From: Apostichopus japonicus
Lineage: Eukaryota; Echinodermata; Holothuroidea; Aspidochirotida; Stichopodidae
Assembly (NCBI RefSeq): GCF_037975245.1
Contig: NC_092568.1
Coordinates: 432,001 to 496,000 of the forward strand
Length of the DNA stretch: 64,000 bases
Direction of reading: 5' to 3'
The position numbers and the translations under genes are program-made. How positions within the stretch are numbered: position 1 is the first letter of the stretch; each line of letters begins with the position of its first letter. This document shows positions 1 through 15,200 of this stretch, piece after piece. The notes below the pieces were generated by a model that saw only the letters and a program-made list of their open reading frames with translations, was not told where the DNA came from and did no database searches.

Positions 1-147
1 GTCAATAGGTATTTGAGAGTGCAATAAAAAAGTCAATAATCGAGAATAAGTAAAAGGTGGTGAAAAGCTGAAAAGGGCGCCAGCAGTCCATATGAGTCTG
101 TCAGGGGGGCATCCGCCCCCTCTGACTGTATGGACGCTCCGCCACTG
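1..147. mobile_element. hAT-like MITE family A, copy 1 (cut by window edge)
   Basis: This is the right-hand end of a non-autonomous DNA transposon seen twice more at 39844-40184 and 49849-50230. It ends in GCTCCGCCACTG, the reverse complement of the family's left end CAGTGGCGGAGC. The internal text (a short AT-rich block, then GGCGCCAGCAGTCCAT, then a GGGGGCATCCGCCCC palindrome) matches the other copies. The left end lies outside the window, so its target duplication cannot be tested here. Confidence 0.8.
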
Positions 148-3100
148 GGGGTGGGGGCGTAAGTCTTCACGGACGGGGGTGGGAAGGCACGCCGCCCTTG
201 TGTTCTGGTCGGGAAACTGACCGGTATATAATACATGTCATACCTTACAAAGGCTATCTATACCATTTACCATATAGCTTGCATATCTACCCATATAAAC
301 AATGTCAATCTACCTCGATTTATATGCACGAAACAGTCTGTGTGTACATACCTTTATTTATCATTTATTTTTACACATTGTGGTTTCTTCATCTTCTTGT
401 TCTTCTTCTTTAAGGAACCTTATCATGTAAACATTCGAATCAATGTTTTATTTGAATGTCGTCTGATTAATCGTAAAAACAGAGCAAAGTTCATACTTAC
501 ATGCATCAAAATCGGAAACTACGCTGGGAAATCATGACCTTTGACCTTAGTTGTGTTATCACCGCGTTTTACCTAGCTAGGATTTACCTGCACCACTCGC
601 CGCCATTCATTATTGTTCTTTCTTCCGATTTATTCACCACCCACGGGTCTGAACTTTGTGTAATGTCACCCCATGTTGCGCGGAGGAATTCGCGTAGCTT
701 TCACTTGACGTTGATCATATCAACTGTATAGGCTGTACAAACTTATACATAGTTAACATACACATATAATTATAGCCTATCCTATATAGACTATTACGGT
801 AAATATAAAATCACGTATATATAGAAGACTTCCATTTGGCACGTTAACAACAACAACAAAAAAGGTTCACGCTACCCGTTGGCCTTCATGAATGTATCTG
901 GAGAATATATATATAGGCCTAAAGATATATGGCCTAGCCTAAACTACGACCAACCATGCAAGCCACCATGCAAAATCGACTAGGAGAATTTCATTTTATT
1001 GAGGTAAGTTTGACATGGTTTGCTTTTTACCGCGTTTACTCCTCATAATACAGGCACGTTTTGGAAACATGAGCAGCATGAAATTTTGATTGTAATAAAT
1101 AAAAGCTTTGAAACATTTGGATTATATTGTTAAACATAGAAACATGCTGACTCTAGAGTGGCCCAGTTAGTGAACCTGTTTTAGTTAATAGGGGAAGTAA
1201 CTATTTGTTATAATAAACCATGTAATAGACAGTTCTATTGTAATCCTCGACAATAAATAACGGAGCCATTGAAACTTGATGAAACAATGGTTGTAACAGA
1301 TAAAGATCGACACAAAAAGAGGCACTATCTATCCTCCCGTCCCCCCACCCTCCCCACCCTCCTCACCCGGTAGGGGGTGACGTAAACTTAATGATAATGA
1401 GTTGAGGGTCTTTAATTAAAAGCACGTACATGGTGTTCAACCATATATCACAAGTGTCTTCGCTTTAACCACTTGTAAACCAAATATATACTAAGTTGAA
1501 AGACATTTGCCTACGTAAGCTGATTTTTTATATATTTCAATCTATATATAGTTAAAGTGACCTTTTCGTCCAAAACCTTACTCTGAATTATTAAAGAATA
1601 AATGTATTATTTCAGTCTATAAACTAAGAAAGTGATATTTTGCATGATTGATTGTTATGACGTCACACTTATTTCGGTAACCAGCTAGCTCAGACTGCAT
1701 AATATTCAATCATGACGACCCCCGCCTTTAAAGCAGCTGTTTCCGCTTTCGCTTCAATTTCCATTATTTTACTCAACCTCACGATTGTTATTTAATGGTA
1801 AGATTGCAAACTAAAAACTAAAAAACTTCTTAGAGGTTTTCACCAAATGAATGTTAGTGGACTAGTCCATAATGACGTCATATATCAATCGAATAAATTT
1901 CGCAATCCAGACACATTTTTCCAAGACAAAGACGAAAAATATTGTCAAATGTTGACCTCTTGCTTAATTTATCAAACTATTATTTTGACTGTATTCAAGC
2001 TAATAAACTTCGTTTGTGTTTAGATTTGCTATTAATAATTGCATGTATACCAAACAGCGCTTTAGCAAAATCGATGCAAAATGGTGCAACTGTAAAATAT
2101 TGAGTTTCATCACACGCTTTAGGGAGATGAAGTACCTTACGACAAGTTTCCATCAGCAACTTTGGAACATAATTTTCATGCTTATGATTTTCATAATACC
2201 ATATAACATCTAGCATATAATACGATATTGATTGGTTGATTGAACAAGAAAGTTCACATGACATGGCAAAGGGCAACAACATAACACACATTTCACATTC
2301 AACATTGGGATATTATTGTTCCTGTTTCGGGTGTATAGCCGTACAACTGGCTCGGATATCCACACGGCAAGGTGCGATGTGGGGGTAAAGAGAGATGGGT
2401 TGAGAGGTACTGTGAGAAGGATCTCAACTGACCCTTGCTCCTCAAAGTGACTATTTTTTCAATCCCCTCCCCCTCCCCTCGCTGTGACCCCTCCCACGGC
2501 AAATCAATCATACATGCTCCCTTTTATTCGGTGCACTCATTTATGCCCCTCAAAACAATCATTACCTGTAATATTGAACCTTTTGATGGTTTATGCTTGT
2601 CTTCTATAAAAATAAAATGAACACTGTGATGTATAGTTAACGTGTGCTTCTTTATACTTTCCACCAAGCCAGTCACGAAACAGGGAATTCCCACTGAATC
2701 GATTAAACTGCAAGCGTTGTATAACTATAGGCGATAGAATTCTATAACAACAATGGCTATTGGTCGATAAGATCTCTTTATAAGTAGACATATACTACAA
2801 CGGGATAAATGTATGTAGCCTATAGTCAGAAAGTTATTTTTCTAGTCAAGGATAGAGTATATCACTGCATGTGTTATTTATAGATAATTGGTCCGCGTAA
2901 AAGTACGTTGTACCGGTATAATATATGACCCTACTTCTCAGCTTACAGAAGTTTTACTAAATTGGTCAAATGCGTGCAGGGGAGACATGTGCAATACCGA
3001 CGCCAAACCCCCGGAGCTGGTCAAATATGACATAGGGCCTATATAAGTGATAGGCTCAGGTAAATATACACATTTAGTAAACAGTATATCACTGTGTAGC

Positions 3101-3419
3101 CTATACCGCTAATTTCAAGGAAGAATATATTTTCGATGATGCTTATTCAGCATGATATTACTAAGGTAAAGTAAGAAGGTAAGTTTCGGTTCAAGTATTT
3201 CATCAGCTGATAGGGGATTGTTAAGGTAACACATTATAAAATAGAACATAAATTATTCAAATTCAGTGAGTTTATTTGTTATCCGTTATCATAAACGAGG
3301 GTCAAGTAGGGTTCTGACCGTCGTCCATTTGTCATTTTCTTAGCTTAATGTTAATCATCTGGTAATACGGTATGAGCCGTATGACAATGAATCCATAATG
3401 AACCAAGTGCGTGTTGTAT

Positions 3420-3666
3420 GTATATATGTATGTATGTAGTTTAGATCCTCCTGCAGGCAGGAACTCGCGAAGTAGCCATCATTGACTTATCAAAGCCGCA
3501 AGCTGACCGAGGTCAGTCTCTTAGATTCATATTTTAACGTCCATGGTTATGAATTGTCAATTGTCAACAACTCTGTAACTGGACGACATACATTAATCTT
3601 GGAGTGACTCGAACTCGAGACCTTATGATTGAAAGGCACCGGCGTTAACCACTGAGCTAACACTCC
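3420..3666 (-). mobile_element. tRNA-derived SINE, copy 1
   Basis: On the minus strand a tRNA-like head begins at 3666 with GGAGTG. It has an A-box-like TTAGCTCAGTGG (3649-3660) and a B-box-like GAGTTCGAGTC (3606-3616), spaced as in polymerase III internal promoters. About 150 bp of unrelated body follows, then a short-period tail rich in ACAT near 3420-3444. A second copy with high identity over head and body lies at 52565-52824 in the same orientation. No CCA end and no clean cloverleaf, so a SINE rather than a working tRNA gene. Confidence 0.75.
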
Positions 3667-6600
3667 TGTTCATAGGCAAGGAGGGTGAGGGAAGGAGGGG
3701 TGGGGAAGGAGGGGTGAGGAATGGTGTTTTATACACACAATGATTTGAAGGTTTGGTCCTATTTTATAATTGGAAGATTATGAAGCAGAAAACAGTACCA
3801 GGTATTTATTGTGAATATCATGTTTATATTCTTAGGAAAGGTGGACAAAGTTATCGCGACGCAGTACTTAATCCCATCATGCACCATGATAATTGATATA
3901 GCATATGATACACAATGGCCTGCATGTAATAAAGTTGTGTGACACAAAATTTTGCTAGTCAAAATTTTTAAAACAATCGATGTGCCACACAGCTTGAGGT
4001 AGTAGCGCACTTACACAGATTCCTTGACCTCCTTCAAACAGCATATACTGTCATTCCACTGGAGAACGAAACTAGAGGAAAAGTTGAAGATATCACCTGA
4101 CAACATAAACGCCCCCGCGACTCAGCCCATCCCCATTTATAGATCTTATATATTTAAAAAGAACAAATAAAATAAATATTTAGAGATTTTGAGCTCGATA
4201 TCTGAGTAGAACAATTATTCTAGCAAACATTAAAGCAATCAATTGTGGATTTCGAAGAAACATGAATGTTTGATTAAATGTTCATCAGAAGCATATAAGT
4301 CGGTCCATTAGCTGAAGGAGTAAATCTCCTTCGAGTATTCTGCTGTAAACATGAGAATACTAAGTGGAAAGTGCACATACCCGCTATAATCTCTTAAAAG
4401 CTATAGCTGCGTCCAACTCTTAGATCTGCAAATGCCAATTAAAGAATACGAGGTAGGTCATGCTATAGAAATTCGTGAGATATGGAAGTGGGGGTGGGGG
4501 GGGGGCGGGGAGCAGGGACTCATAGAGGTTCAAGATGTAAGTACTAAATGATTGGCTAAACCGTATTTTTTTGCTGGAATGCTGGAAAGATAAATACAGA
4601 ACGAGGTACTTAAATTTTGTCTTTGATCAATAATAGACAGGTGACCAGCACGTACCCCTGGTACCCCTGGTAAACCTTTACGATTCATAAATACCTCACA
4701 ATGAAGGTAAGAAGTCATCATGCACGATCCGGCATGTTGGCACACGAAACATTGATAATGGTCAACACGAAATCGTTAATAGCATGAATAATCATTATAA
4801 CGACTCCATTAAAATATGAAGTGAAACAAAAGTTTTAGGTCATGATTCACCTATCTAATTTCAATACCGTGTACGTATTCATAACGTCACTTGGTACTAT
4901 ACCTTTGACATAAATCCCCTCCCCTCCCTCACTACCCCTCCCCCACAAGACTAAAAGAAAACGAATATGACAATGTGCACACAGTATTAAAAAGAACGTG
5001 TTTATTCGAATGGCTTTAAGATTGTATCAATAAATACGTTCTCTACGTTTACGAACAAACGTTGTCGATTTTGACTTGCTTTTTAGTAGCTGTATACAAT
5101 CAAAAGTCGGAGGGATGGTTGATTAAGTGGGTGGGGGGGGGGGGGTTGGTGTTGGCTACAGCATACACGTCGGTACATATGGCCATATTGATCTCCATAT
5201 ATTTAACCATTATGTTTCTAACTCCAAACAATGTAGTCCGAGATTACAGACTGTTATATCACACGGCAGACTATATGTATAGGTTCTGCAGTGTAGATCG
5301 TGTATTGCCCTATATTAACATACCAATATGTATCCTAAAGAAATGACAAAGTGCAATATGATATGTTTCTGATCTATTTGTAAATGACACTGTAACTCGA
5401 GGATATCAAAATTCATTGTCACGTTTCTTAAAGTACATTTTTAACCCCGGGGGATGTAACATCAATCATACAAGACACTGATATTTATAAAAGTGGGAAA
5501 TAATATATTTGGAATTGTCAAGTAATAGCAGCCTAGGCTCTTTTAAGTTGCGTTTTTATTATAAATTTTTTACTCACGTTTTCTTTTCTTCTGTCAAATG
5601 TCAAGGTAACATCATAATTAGACAGGCCTATATCATATCCGAAACTGTCATCATCGGAATATTTTGATATGAAACAGTTGGTTCTTTGACATTTAAACAT
5701 AGTTTGCAGTGTTTTATTTATCTCGAAATTTACATATAAAAATTTTTCGTTTCTCATTAGACAAAAATCAACAAACATTATGGTGTAATAATGTTGTTTA
5801 CGCGAGAGTTATAGGCGGTATCAATTGTTACTTGCACGTCCGTATAGTTGAAAGTTGTAAGTCTGTATAGTTGTATAATTTTATAGAAACAATAACATTA
5901 CAGCCCCATGTCGACAGCTGACATGCTATATTGTTGTTGACCTATATAAATAAGCCCCAGTATTTGCCCTGAAGATAACGAAATCACTTGTGAGGTTTAA
6001 AAATATATTGGATATGTAATTTATGCACAAACTGAAATTTTCGTAGGCAACAAATTGAATTAGTCTAGCTATAGCGTAGTTTCTATTCAGTTCTAAGTGT
6101 GTATTTTCACGGCGAAAGACAACAACGTTTGCAAAACGTGTCATCTTATAAACTTCAGTTCACTTTAATGATATTATTTTAACGTTTTGTTTTGTATAAT
6201 TCTATTTGAGATAATTTATAGCTGAAAGGAATTTGTGTCAATGTGAATATTCAATGAATATATTACAAATTATGTGCATTAATGCGGTTAACAATTGACA
6301 ATAAAAAAACATCTATTGTTTTGTTTTAAACATGTTTGTGTGGTATCGTGATTTATTATTATTTTATGCTTGATTTTGTTGAAGAGTATGAAATATGAAT
6401 AAATAAAATAAAAGAGTATGAAATATGACTACTGACAGGTACTATATAGGATAGATGCGATTTGGGAGATTTAGAAATGTACTGGTGCAATATAAAGATA
6501 ACGTAGTGAGTAATGACAGAAGCCTGGTTGGAAAGTACTGTGATAAGCTTTCACGTCATTTACAGCTCAAAATCTAACCAGCCATATATTGGATAAATTT

Positions 6601-7847
6601 GCGAGTTTCTTGTCAGTATTTCAACCCATCTGCTATCATACTATGCTGGTGGGCCAGACACGTCAGTTGAAAACTTCTCTAGCGACCTCTCAAAGTGATG
6701 AATTTAGTGTGAAAGTCAATGGAGCAATTAATTGTGGTGCGCCACCTATCGCAGATTACTTCATACTGTAGTTCGTATTCAATTTAATTCAACCTATGCG
6801 GACTCTATTGTTAGGCTATAAATATAAAACCCCTTGATGGACCCGCGGGAGCTGCGTCCGTCCCTGAATAGAGGGCCTGCATCCACTATCCGCATCTCGT
6901 CTAGCTTTATGCTTTCGACCTCAAATGACCTGCATATCATTAAAAAAATACGCTGAGTACATTTTGTACTATAGAGCAGTCAAACAGTTTTGCTACGATT
7001 GAGGCAAAATTGTTGTTACAATTAAGCATTTTCACAGACTTTGTCGATTTCTTTCATATTCATGACGTCATACGACCTGTTAACGTTAGTAATATTATTT
7101 AATGGCCTCATATCTCAATATTAACGCATTGTTTGAGCTAATCTAGCTGACCCTCTATCCAGAATCATTGATTAAATAATGACAACCAATAGCTGAGAAA
7201 GTTTATCATAAACACAATGATGGATCCTGTCCCATTTTTTTTTTTTATGAATTTGACCATTTTATGATCGATTTCTTGAGTTCCAACCAATAAGTGAACT
7301 AAATTCATACCCGGATACCATATACATGAACACTGTTGTCACGTGTTTATTTTTGAATTACGGTACTAAATGAATTGTATTTTTCTTTGCAATGATCGTC
7401 AGAGCTTTGAAAAGTACGAACGTTTATGTTTCATTTTAGATTTTTTTTTTTTTTTTGAAGTCGCAAGCCAGGGAACTGAATGCATGTACAGACTTGAAAA
7501 TACGTAAACAAGCCGTGAAAATAATTTCATTACACGGAGAATACAAACGACAGACGAGGTGCCATGTCCTTGGAATTATCATAAGGAGCGTTTGAGCTAT
7601 AGGCTGCTGTGTTGATATATTCAGGTATAGCTGCCATTTAGCTTCCTGGTTACCGTTACTTGTCTTACAGGTCGATTTATTTTCTATGATTGTCATTATG
7701 AATAATTTCAGTTACGTACACTTAAGGTTGCAACAATGCTGTCATGGAATAGTTAAATATATACGGATTTGTTTATGGATGGTAGGTATACGCCGGCCCT
7801 CACCCAAATTGCTTCTATTAATATACTTTATTACATTCTTTATATAT

Positions 7848-7896
7848 AAATATATATAAATATATTTATATATAAATATATATATATTTTTTTTAC

Positions 7897-7928
<32 letters not shown>

Positions 7929-7939
7929 ATATATATATC

Positions 7940-8007
<68 letters not shown>
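7848..8007. repeat. (TA)n microsatellite
   Basis: Almost pure alternating TA with a few interruptions (poly-T near 7890, TATCGATG near 7940). ORFs through it are low-complexity artefacts. Confidence 0.95.
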
Positions 8008-8011
<4 letters not shown>

Positions 8012-11000
8012 ATCCGACAAAATCTCAGTGGGTGACGTTTTCAGTATTTATATTTAAGTGATCACATGACTCTTGTGACGTCAGTGGCTCGAATCATGTT
8101 ACATAGACAAAGACATTTTTACATTTGCTCGGTAAAACCTTCGATCAAAATTTTCCTACTAAACTACGTCTTGTGATTCAGTTACATGAATAAAAACTTG
8201 TTGTTGACCGAAGTTTCCGCCGCACAATTTTTGTCGTAGCCAATACTTACTCACTTTCTCTCGCCGTTCGAAAGGACGAAAACATATTTAATTGATGAGA
8301 TGATGAAAAGAGATAAGGATCACACCTTGTCGATATAATGATGGCTATAAAACGACAGCTTAAAAGATTGATAAAATCTACAGATACAAAAAGAAAGAAC
8401 AGATTTTAATGTCATTTAATGCGCGCTCGTATATATTCCTATGATGTTTCCCTTGACTCGAATGTTAAGTGAGTTATACTCATGAGGTACCTATTAAGAC
8501 ACTTTTCATCGCATTAAACAGTTTCATATTGGATTTAATCGGATTGAAATCAACTTAGTTTGAGTTTACGAGCTCAGTATATTCTCCTTATATACGTTAT
8601 AGATGGGGGGGGGGGGGTTAGGGGCGACGATATTATGTCTGTACGAGCTGTCAATCCAAATAAGGTTTTTTCTTTCTTGCTCTGTATCCTGCCTAAATAT
8701 TCAGCATCTTTATGTTACCAATTATTTTCATATCAGCTACAATAGTCTGACAATAGTCAGTAAATCAAAGTAAAGTAATACTATACGTTGGTTGCACGGC
8801 TTCCACGTATACTGTGTTATACCTGTATGTTTTGTTATATATATACTTGATGGAACGTTATGATTGGTCGCGATCTGTTGACTTTATACATTATTCGTCG
8901 GACACTTTGTTAGCGTTTCAATAAATACAATTCAAGCACCGATTCTGACCTTTGTCCCCTGTTGGGGGAGGGTGGACTTAAGGGTGCATGAAAGGTCATC
9001 ATACACTAGAAAATCAAGTAATGGTCTTTCATGTTCCAACGTACGGAAAGTAGTCACTGCTACACTATATTTAACCTTAGACCGTAGTGATTTATCGAGA
9101 TAGCCGATTCACTTAGTTTCTTAGCACGCTAATAATATTCATTATTCATTATTATTACTACATACTATACCTGCATTTTCCAAAGCAGAGACATTTAAAA
9201 ATATTTATCCCTTCTCAGTGTTTCAATATATAATTTGAATGATAAAAAACACTCCCTTTAAGATTTTACCTATATATACTCCCGGTAAATTTCCTGCAAC
9301 CAAGTGCATTGATCTCGCACGCAGTTCTGGCAAACTGTCAGTGTATAATTTCATGGTAACGGTGAACAAATACGATCATTCTTAACTTTGAATTCCAGTC
9401 CCGCGAGATCATATAAACCGCGATTCATTGGCCACACCTGTTGGTTAATAATCACAATTATGGGTGATTTAACGACACAATCATCTATACCTTATCCGGT
9501 TAAACGATGTCATGAATTAAGTTCTCACAATTAAACAGCGGCCGCGATATACCGTTTAACAGCTCCCGCGGTATAGATATTTAATGAACTGCGTGACTGG
9601 TTTGACTTATGTTTTACATATTAAATACAATATTTGAACATAGCGATACAAACAAAAAAGAGATAAAGTGGGACTCATTATTTTTCAATTTTTGAAGCAC
9701 TTTAGAGACACTTTAAAAGTTTGACCACTGCCGTTTTTGAATTAATGAAGGTATGAAATTTGCTCACTATCCCCTGACTGGTATTCGCTAATGGAGAAGG
9801 ATTCGAGTTGCTCCGTTAGGTATTAAGTCTCTAATACTTCCAATAAATACCATAAATTAAAGTACAGCGTTGGTTGCCAAGGATCAACCCCTATATATTT
9901 ATTTATATTATAAATCTTGCATATTATGAAGTGAATATAGTCTTGCAGATTAATCCATCTGTAAACACACTTGAGTGTCCGCTACAGGTCAAGTAGCGAA
10001 ACGCATCGTCCATTAATGCCAAATCTCCCGCCATTTACAAATTACTACAGATTATGTCGCGCTTATATAGTTCCAATGCATTTTTGGTTTTTAAAATGCA
10101 TGCATGAGTGTTTAAAACTCCGTGAAAATAGGTGAAGCTTCTAAATATGGTCTTCAAACGTTGTGACATCAAAGTTGATTATGTCAGTGAGATTTGCTTT
10201 AAGATTGGTAAATAGGTTTTTAAATAGGTAACAGATATATTTGTTTTCCCGCCACAATTAAAGAACTCTAATAGACTGAGGGAGAGAGTTGTTTTATCTC
10301 GCCTCTGTAAATTATGTATTTATATATATCACTTGTCATAAAAATGCTTCCTATCTAGTAATTATCACGAGAAATCTAGAGGCTTTGTCATGTCGTCTCT
10401 GCCAATCTCCAAGATTCATTCTGTCGAATCCCCGGAAGGGCAACCGAAGAAAAGCCGTCAGAACAGATGACAGCAAACAGGGTGTTTATTTTACTTATGT
10501 AAAGTTATGGATGGCCGGAGGTTTTACATTGGATATATCGAATCTTTTTCCTTCTTTTTTTTGTTGGCTTGCAGCAGAGGTCACGGCGTTACGTTAATAC
10601 GATTACACGTGCGACTGCCAATGAGAAAGACGTTTTCTTGTCTTCAATGTTTTACATTCAATTTAAATTCTGAAGGTAAAGCTATATATATATATATATA
10701 TATACATATCCCGTTATGTGTGCATTTTGTGCATTGGTCGTGTATATATTAAAGTAACGTGTTAAAAACGGTGAGACTGCTCTCCGATATAGGGAATACC
10801 TGTTCTAATCTGAATATGATATTTATGTTTTCCAAAACCTTCTTTTTCAAGCTTTCATTGAATCTCTGAGCATTTCATGACAATATTGTACATTTGTTTT
10901 CCTATGATTGCTATCAAACGAACATATCTTCTCATAGAAGAAGAAGAAAATATCAACAATTTATGCCTTCTTCTGTTTTCTACCTTCTTCTCAAGCTTTG

Positions 11001-11453
11001 AATTCTGCGGGGGTGATACAAAGGTGTTAGAGTGATGAGTCCAAGGTTGAAGGAGAGTGACTGCCTCTTCATCTTTGCCTCCGAGATGATTCCTAGCTTC
11101 GTGGCTTTATAAATTGATAGTTGCCGTGGACAGATGTGTCAGATACGCGTTCCGTATACGACTGAGACCAAACCTTCATATTTGTTAGCTTCGATGGAGA
11201 GCTTGCAGCCCACAGTAATATTTCCGAATCAAAATTGTGACGTGTATTTGTTCTTGAACGGTGCATCGTTTTTAGTATAAATCTAAAATACGGTATTCGC
11301 AGAAGAATGGAATTGTAGCTGATGGAATGTGCTCGTGAATCTGTTTGTTTTTCACGTGCGATACCCGGATCCTAAACAAATTTAACGATTTGACGACATT
11401 TAAGGGCTCATTCGACAACCTGGGTGTGTTTCTTAGAAATGTCACGCTATCAT

Positions 11454-11461
11454 TGACGTCA
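11454..11461. promoter_or_regulatory. CRE-type TGACGTCA palindrome upstream of ALK-like gene
   Basis: A perfect TGACGTCA, the consensus for CREB/ATF factors, lies about 320 bp upstream of the likely ALK start codon. Function is inferred only: the same octamer occurs 14 times in the first 28 kb, including inside coding exons. Confidence 0.3.
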
Positions 11462-11781
11462 GTGTGTTATTGAAGACACTGTCACATGATGGTATTTGAC
11501 AGTTGTGTCACGTCAATTCTGTTATAGAAATATATGTGGATGTTCTACCCAACAACAATATATCGGAAAGGATAAGCAGATTATTGGATCTTCAGACTGC
11601 CAATTATTGTGAATATCTCTGATTGTGGAAATCTTCTGGATAAATCATAGAAGATCGCAACCACGTTGCCATGGCTCCATTCCCCGTTCGTAGCAATATT
11701 CATGTCATGTCTGGAAGCAAGGTAACTGGCGGGTACCTCACAACTCATTGCCTTCGTGTATATCAACCGCTGTACATACGT

Positions 11782-12298
11782 ATGTACATAACTTTAATCT
11801 TTGCCAGTTTCTTTCACTTTTCCCTTTCATCTCAATCTTGTTCGATTAATCGAACGTACGATATACCGTCTGTTCTCGACTATCGGCAATTTACCGAAAG
11901 TCAACTTCAACCTGTCGAAATACAGTTCGACTCCGATAGGAAGGAAGAACTTAATCTGATTGTTAATAACGCTACAGAGGCAGGTGCAATAGTTTCAGCA
12001 TCATTAATGATATCCATTCCGGTTTCCATAGCAACTGAACCTTATGACGTCATTGTTAATTGTTCTCCTAGTGGTCGTTCAAGTCAGGCGACTGACGTCA
12101 TTGGCGACGTCAGAAAACGTCTCAATTGTGTCGATAGCTGTAACGGTACACTTGACGTCACGAATTTTGTCCAGTCATCCCCGAGTGACCTCGATTGTGT
12201 TATTTGGACCAATCAAACGTCTGCAATATTTAAGGTCAGCACAGAGGTGACACTAGCAGTATATCTGAGGATAGTGGTGCAGGGTCTTCAAAGACGAG
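11782..12298 (+). CDS. ALK: ALK-like exon 1: signal peptide and N-terminal region
   Basis: Encodes the signal peptide and about 150 residues with five cysteines and several N-glycosylation sequons (NRT, NAT, NGT, NQT). I recognise no domain; it occupies the position of the N-terminal region and first MAM of vertebrate ALK, so a very diverged MAM is possible. It ends in phase 1 at a GTATGT donor. The reading frame is open from an upstream ATG at 11671, so the exact start is uncertain. Confidence 0.75.
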
Positions 12299-15200
12299 GT
12301 ATGTACAGCTTTCATTCTTCGGTCACATGACTCGATAAAGTCTGTGTGGCGGTTCCCTTTGCCCCTTTCTTTAAAAGGTAGATGTATTTTAGAACACATT
12401 ACTGTATAAAAAATCAGTTAAATGCAATGAAATGTGTGACATTAAATGACGTTACATTTGTGACGTAACATTTGCTTTTTACATTATTTTGCAGAGCCGT
12501 GTCCAGCCGGTCAGTTCCAGTGCAAAGATGGCCGCTGTTTTGACGTCACACACCTGTGCGATGGTATACCGAATTGCTTACACGAAGACGACGAAGGTAT
12601 CTGCGGTAAGAGTACTATGTTTAAACGTCTATAAGAAAACGAGGGCGTATTCGTAATACATTGAGCCAATTGCAAACTGCCAATTTGTCTCAAAATCTGT
12701 CGTCTTTCAAACAGCTTAATATGGTTTTCATCACACTTTATTAACGCCGTGTTCATATGCAAACGTAAAGTGTATTATTTTGTCTAATTATTTAGATTAA
12801 TGTTTACTTGTTTAAATCACGTGATGCTGTGCACATAACACGTCAACACTGGTGCATGTGTGCATGACCTACAAGTTGCATCTAAGATACCAAATGTCAA
12901 AGCCGTCATTGTCTTTGGGTGTAAAAGATAATTACCACTTCATGACTGCAACATTTATTGTAATTAATGTAATACTTCCCTAATGTCCATATAGAAATAT
13001 ATATGTTTATATAAATATGTATGACTGTAAATGAGTGAGTATGATTAGACTTTCACATTGGCAGTGTTGTTAACGTAAGCTAACTTCAAGTTGACATTCA
13101 AACTGTCCTTACGGGAAAAACCTTCTATACTAGGTATACTGGTATACTACAAGTCCAGTTGCCAGAATATAATGTTCGCTGACCTTCCAAGCTTTATACA
13201 TCATACATCTTAGGTCGACATACTGTACACTGGACTACGATTTACTTGTGTTGTTACCTAACCTTACGAAGGATGATAACATTTCATTGATCATTGGTGG
13301 TCAAAAGACTAAAATTGTACACCACTATTTTAGCCTAAGTTTCCTGATCAAAAATGAAAACAAATGTTTATCCAAAGGTAAAGGTTACAGTCAGTTTACA
13401 TATATCGATGCAAAGAGCTCAATGGTCGATATGTTTACTCGAAAACTGTAACTTAGTTAGTCAATTTTGTCACCAATCTATTCCGAATCACTATCTGCGA
13501 CAAATAAACACATTGTACATGAGTTTGAGAAAAAAGGAAAATAAAGTTTGAATTAATTCAATAATATTTCTGGCAACACAAGGAGAATAGGGCCGACAGA
13601 TAAACTTTTCGATGATTATTCTTTAAATATATTTTGGGAACGATGTCTCGTCATACAAGTTGAAAAGGAAAACAAACATTTTACTCTTGGTTATACAATT
13701 TTTCCTTGAATATATATATATATATATATATACATATACATACACACATATATATATAATATATATATATATTTCTTGCAAGACGGTATAATCTACCAAT
13801 CAATACACAAAATATATAAACATTCATCCAGGGAAGATTTAATGCAAGGTTTGACGTTCATTCCCAAGGCGAGATCTTAGAATTTACAAATCTTTTTTTT
13901 GTGACGTTATGAGACAAGACATAAGGATGCGTTACCATAGTAACAAGCGGATACAATTTCTCTTCACCTATCTCCTGTTTCAAAATTTACAGCTTAAATA
14001 GCGACAATTTGTTCTATCTGAGTTACGACAAGGGGCCCGTGAATAAAGGCAGACTGATATTAAACTCTATCGGTTATTCAGGTTTTAAACATTGATTAGA
14101 AACGTGCAACAAAAATCAATAAGCAATACTTCTACTCAAAGAACCTTTCTAAATTTGAAATTCTAATTTTTCAAGAAAACAGTTATTTGCTAACAATTCC
14201 TTTTTTGTTTACACGGGACCCTGCAAGGTTATGTATGGGGTCTGCGGTATGCAAATAAAATGGTACGAATTGAATAGAAACCAATAAACAAACTCAAAAT
14301 CCAATCAGGAAAAAAATTATCAATAGGGATAAAATGTATGCAGATATGCAAGTTTTCAAGCAACAATGGTATCTTACTCGTACAGGCATGTATAGTCTTG
14401 CAGAGCCATACCGATATGATAATTTATAATAGGCCTAAGTCTTTTTTCCCCCGGTGATATCCTTAACTAGTGTAAATCCTCCGCGTAGAAGCCATGCAAT
14501 GAGGTAGAACCCTGCACCCCCACCACTCCCCCACCACTCCCCCACCACTCCCCCACCACTCCCCCACCACTCCCCCACCACTCCCAATCCTGTTTGTGTC
14601 AAGGAGGTATTACTAACGTAATATTTGTGTAGGGATCTAAGTGACTATTTTATTGTTTATTATATTGTATAATGCTATTGTTTCTATACACAAGATACAT
14701 TTTTTTTGTTATAATTTATTGATACTGCCAAAAAAATCAATAATAATTAGGCATTTTGACTGCTGAATTTAAGGACCAGATTACTAATCTTTCAAGTCAT
14801 GAATCTCGAGCAGGACATAGTAATATAACGACATACTGGAAAAGATGTTGTGGGAAATATTACTGTAGTACAGAATGTCCCTCGAGGTTTTACACTAGTT
14901 TAAAATATCCCTCATAAATATTCTGGGGGTGGGGGCGGGGGGGGGACTGTTTCACCGGCATATGCCTCTGGATATAACTTTTACCATGTACCGTAGTGCA
15001 TATTATACAAACGGAAAATTAATGTTACTTTTCTGGTCTGTTGCTAAAGACACCTTCCACCTTAACATGCAATTCTGCTGCAGAGTTGGTGAATCTATAA
15101 TACCACTTCACAACTATACCATTACACCGCTTCATTTTTTACATTTTATGCAGATCGTTTGTATTTTGAAGAAAAGATAATCATAATTCTTTATTATTTT

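Larger units (their letters stand above)
148..11453. other. Intergenic stretch, no recognisable gene
   Basis: About 11 kb of AT-rich DNA in which no ORF of convincing composition or family resemblance was found on either strand. It holds one SINE (3420-3666), a long TA tract (7848-8007), several G-runs (near 4490, 5130 and 8605), a purine-rich patch at 3680-3720 and CRE-like octamers at 1658, 1873, 7063 and 8076. Non-coding first exons of the downstream receptor gene could lie here but cannot be seen. Confidence 0.6.

Noticed and set aside
3601-3666. A functional tRNA gene on the minus strand
   Set aside because: A and B boxes are present but stems are poor, and the same sequence with a shared non-tRNA body recurs at 52.6-52.8 kb, so it is a SINE head.
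7742-8020. Tyr-Ile repeat ORF
   Set aside because: Product of a TA repeat.
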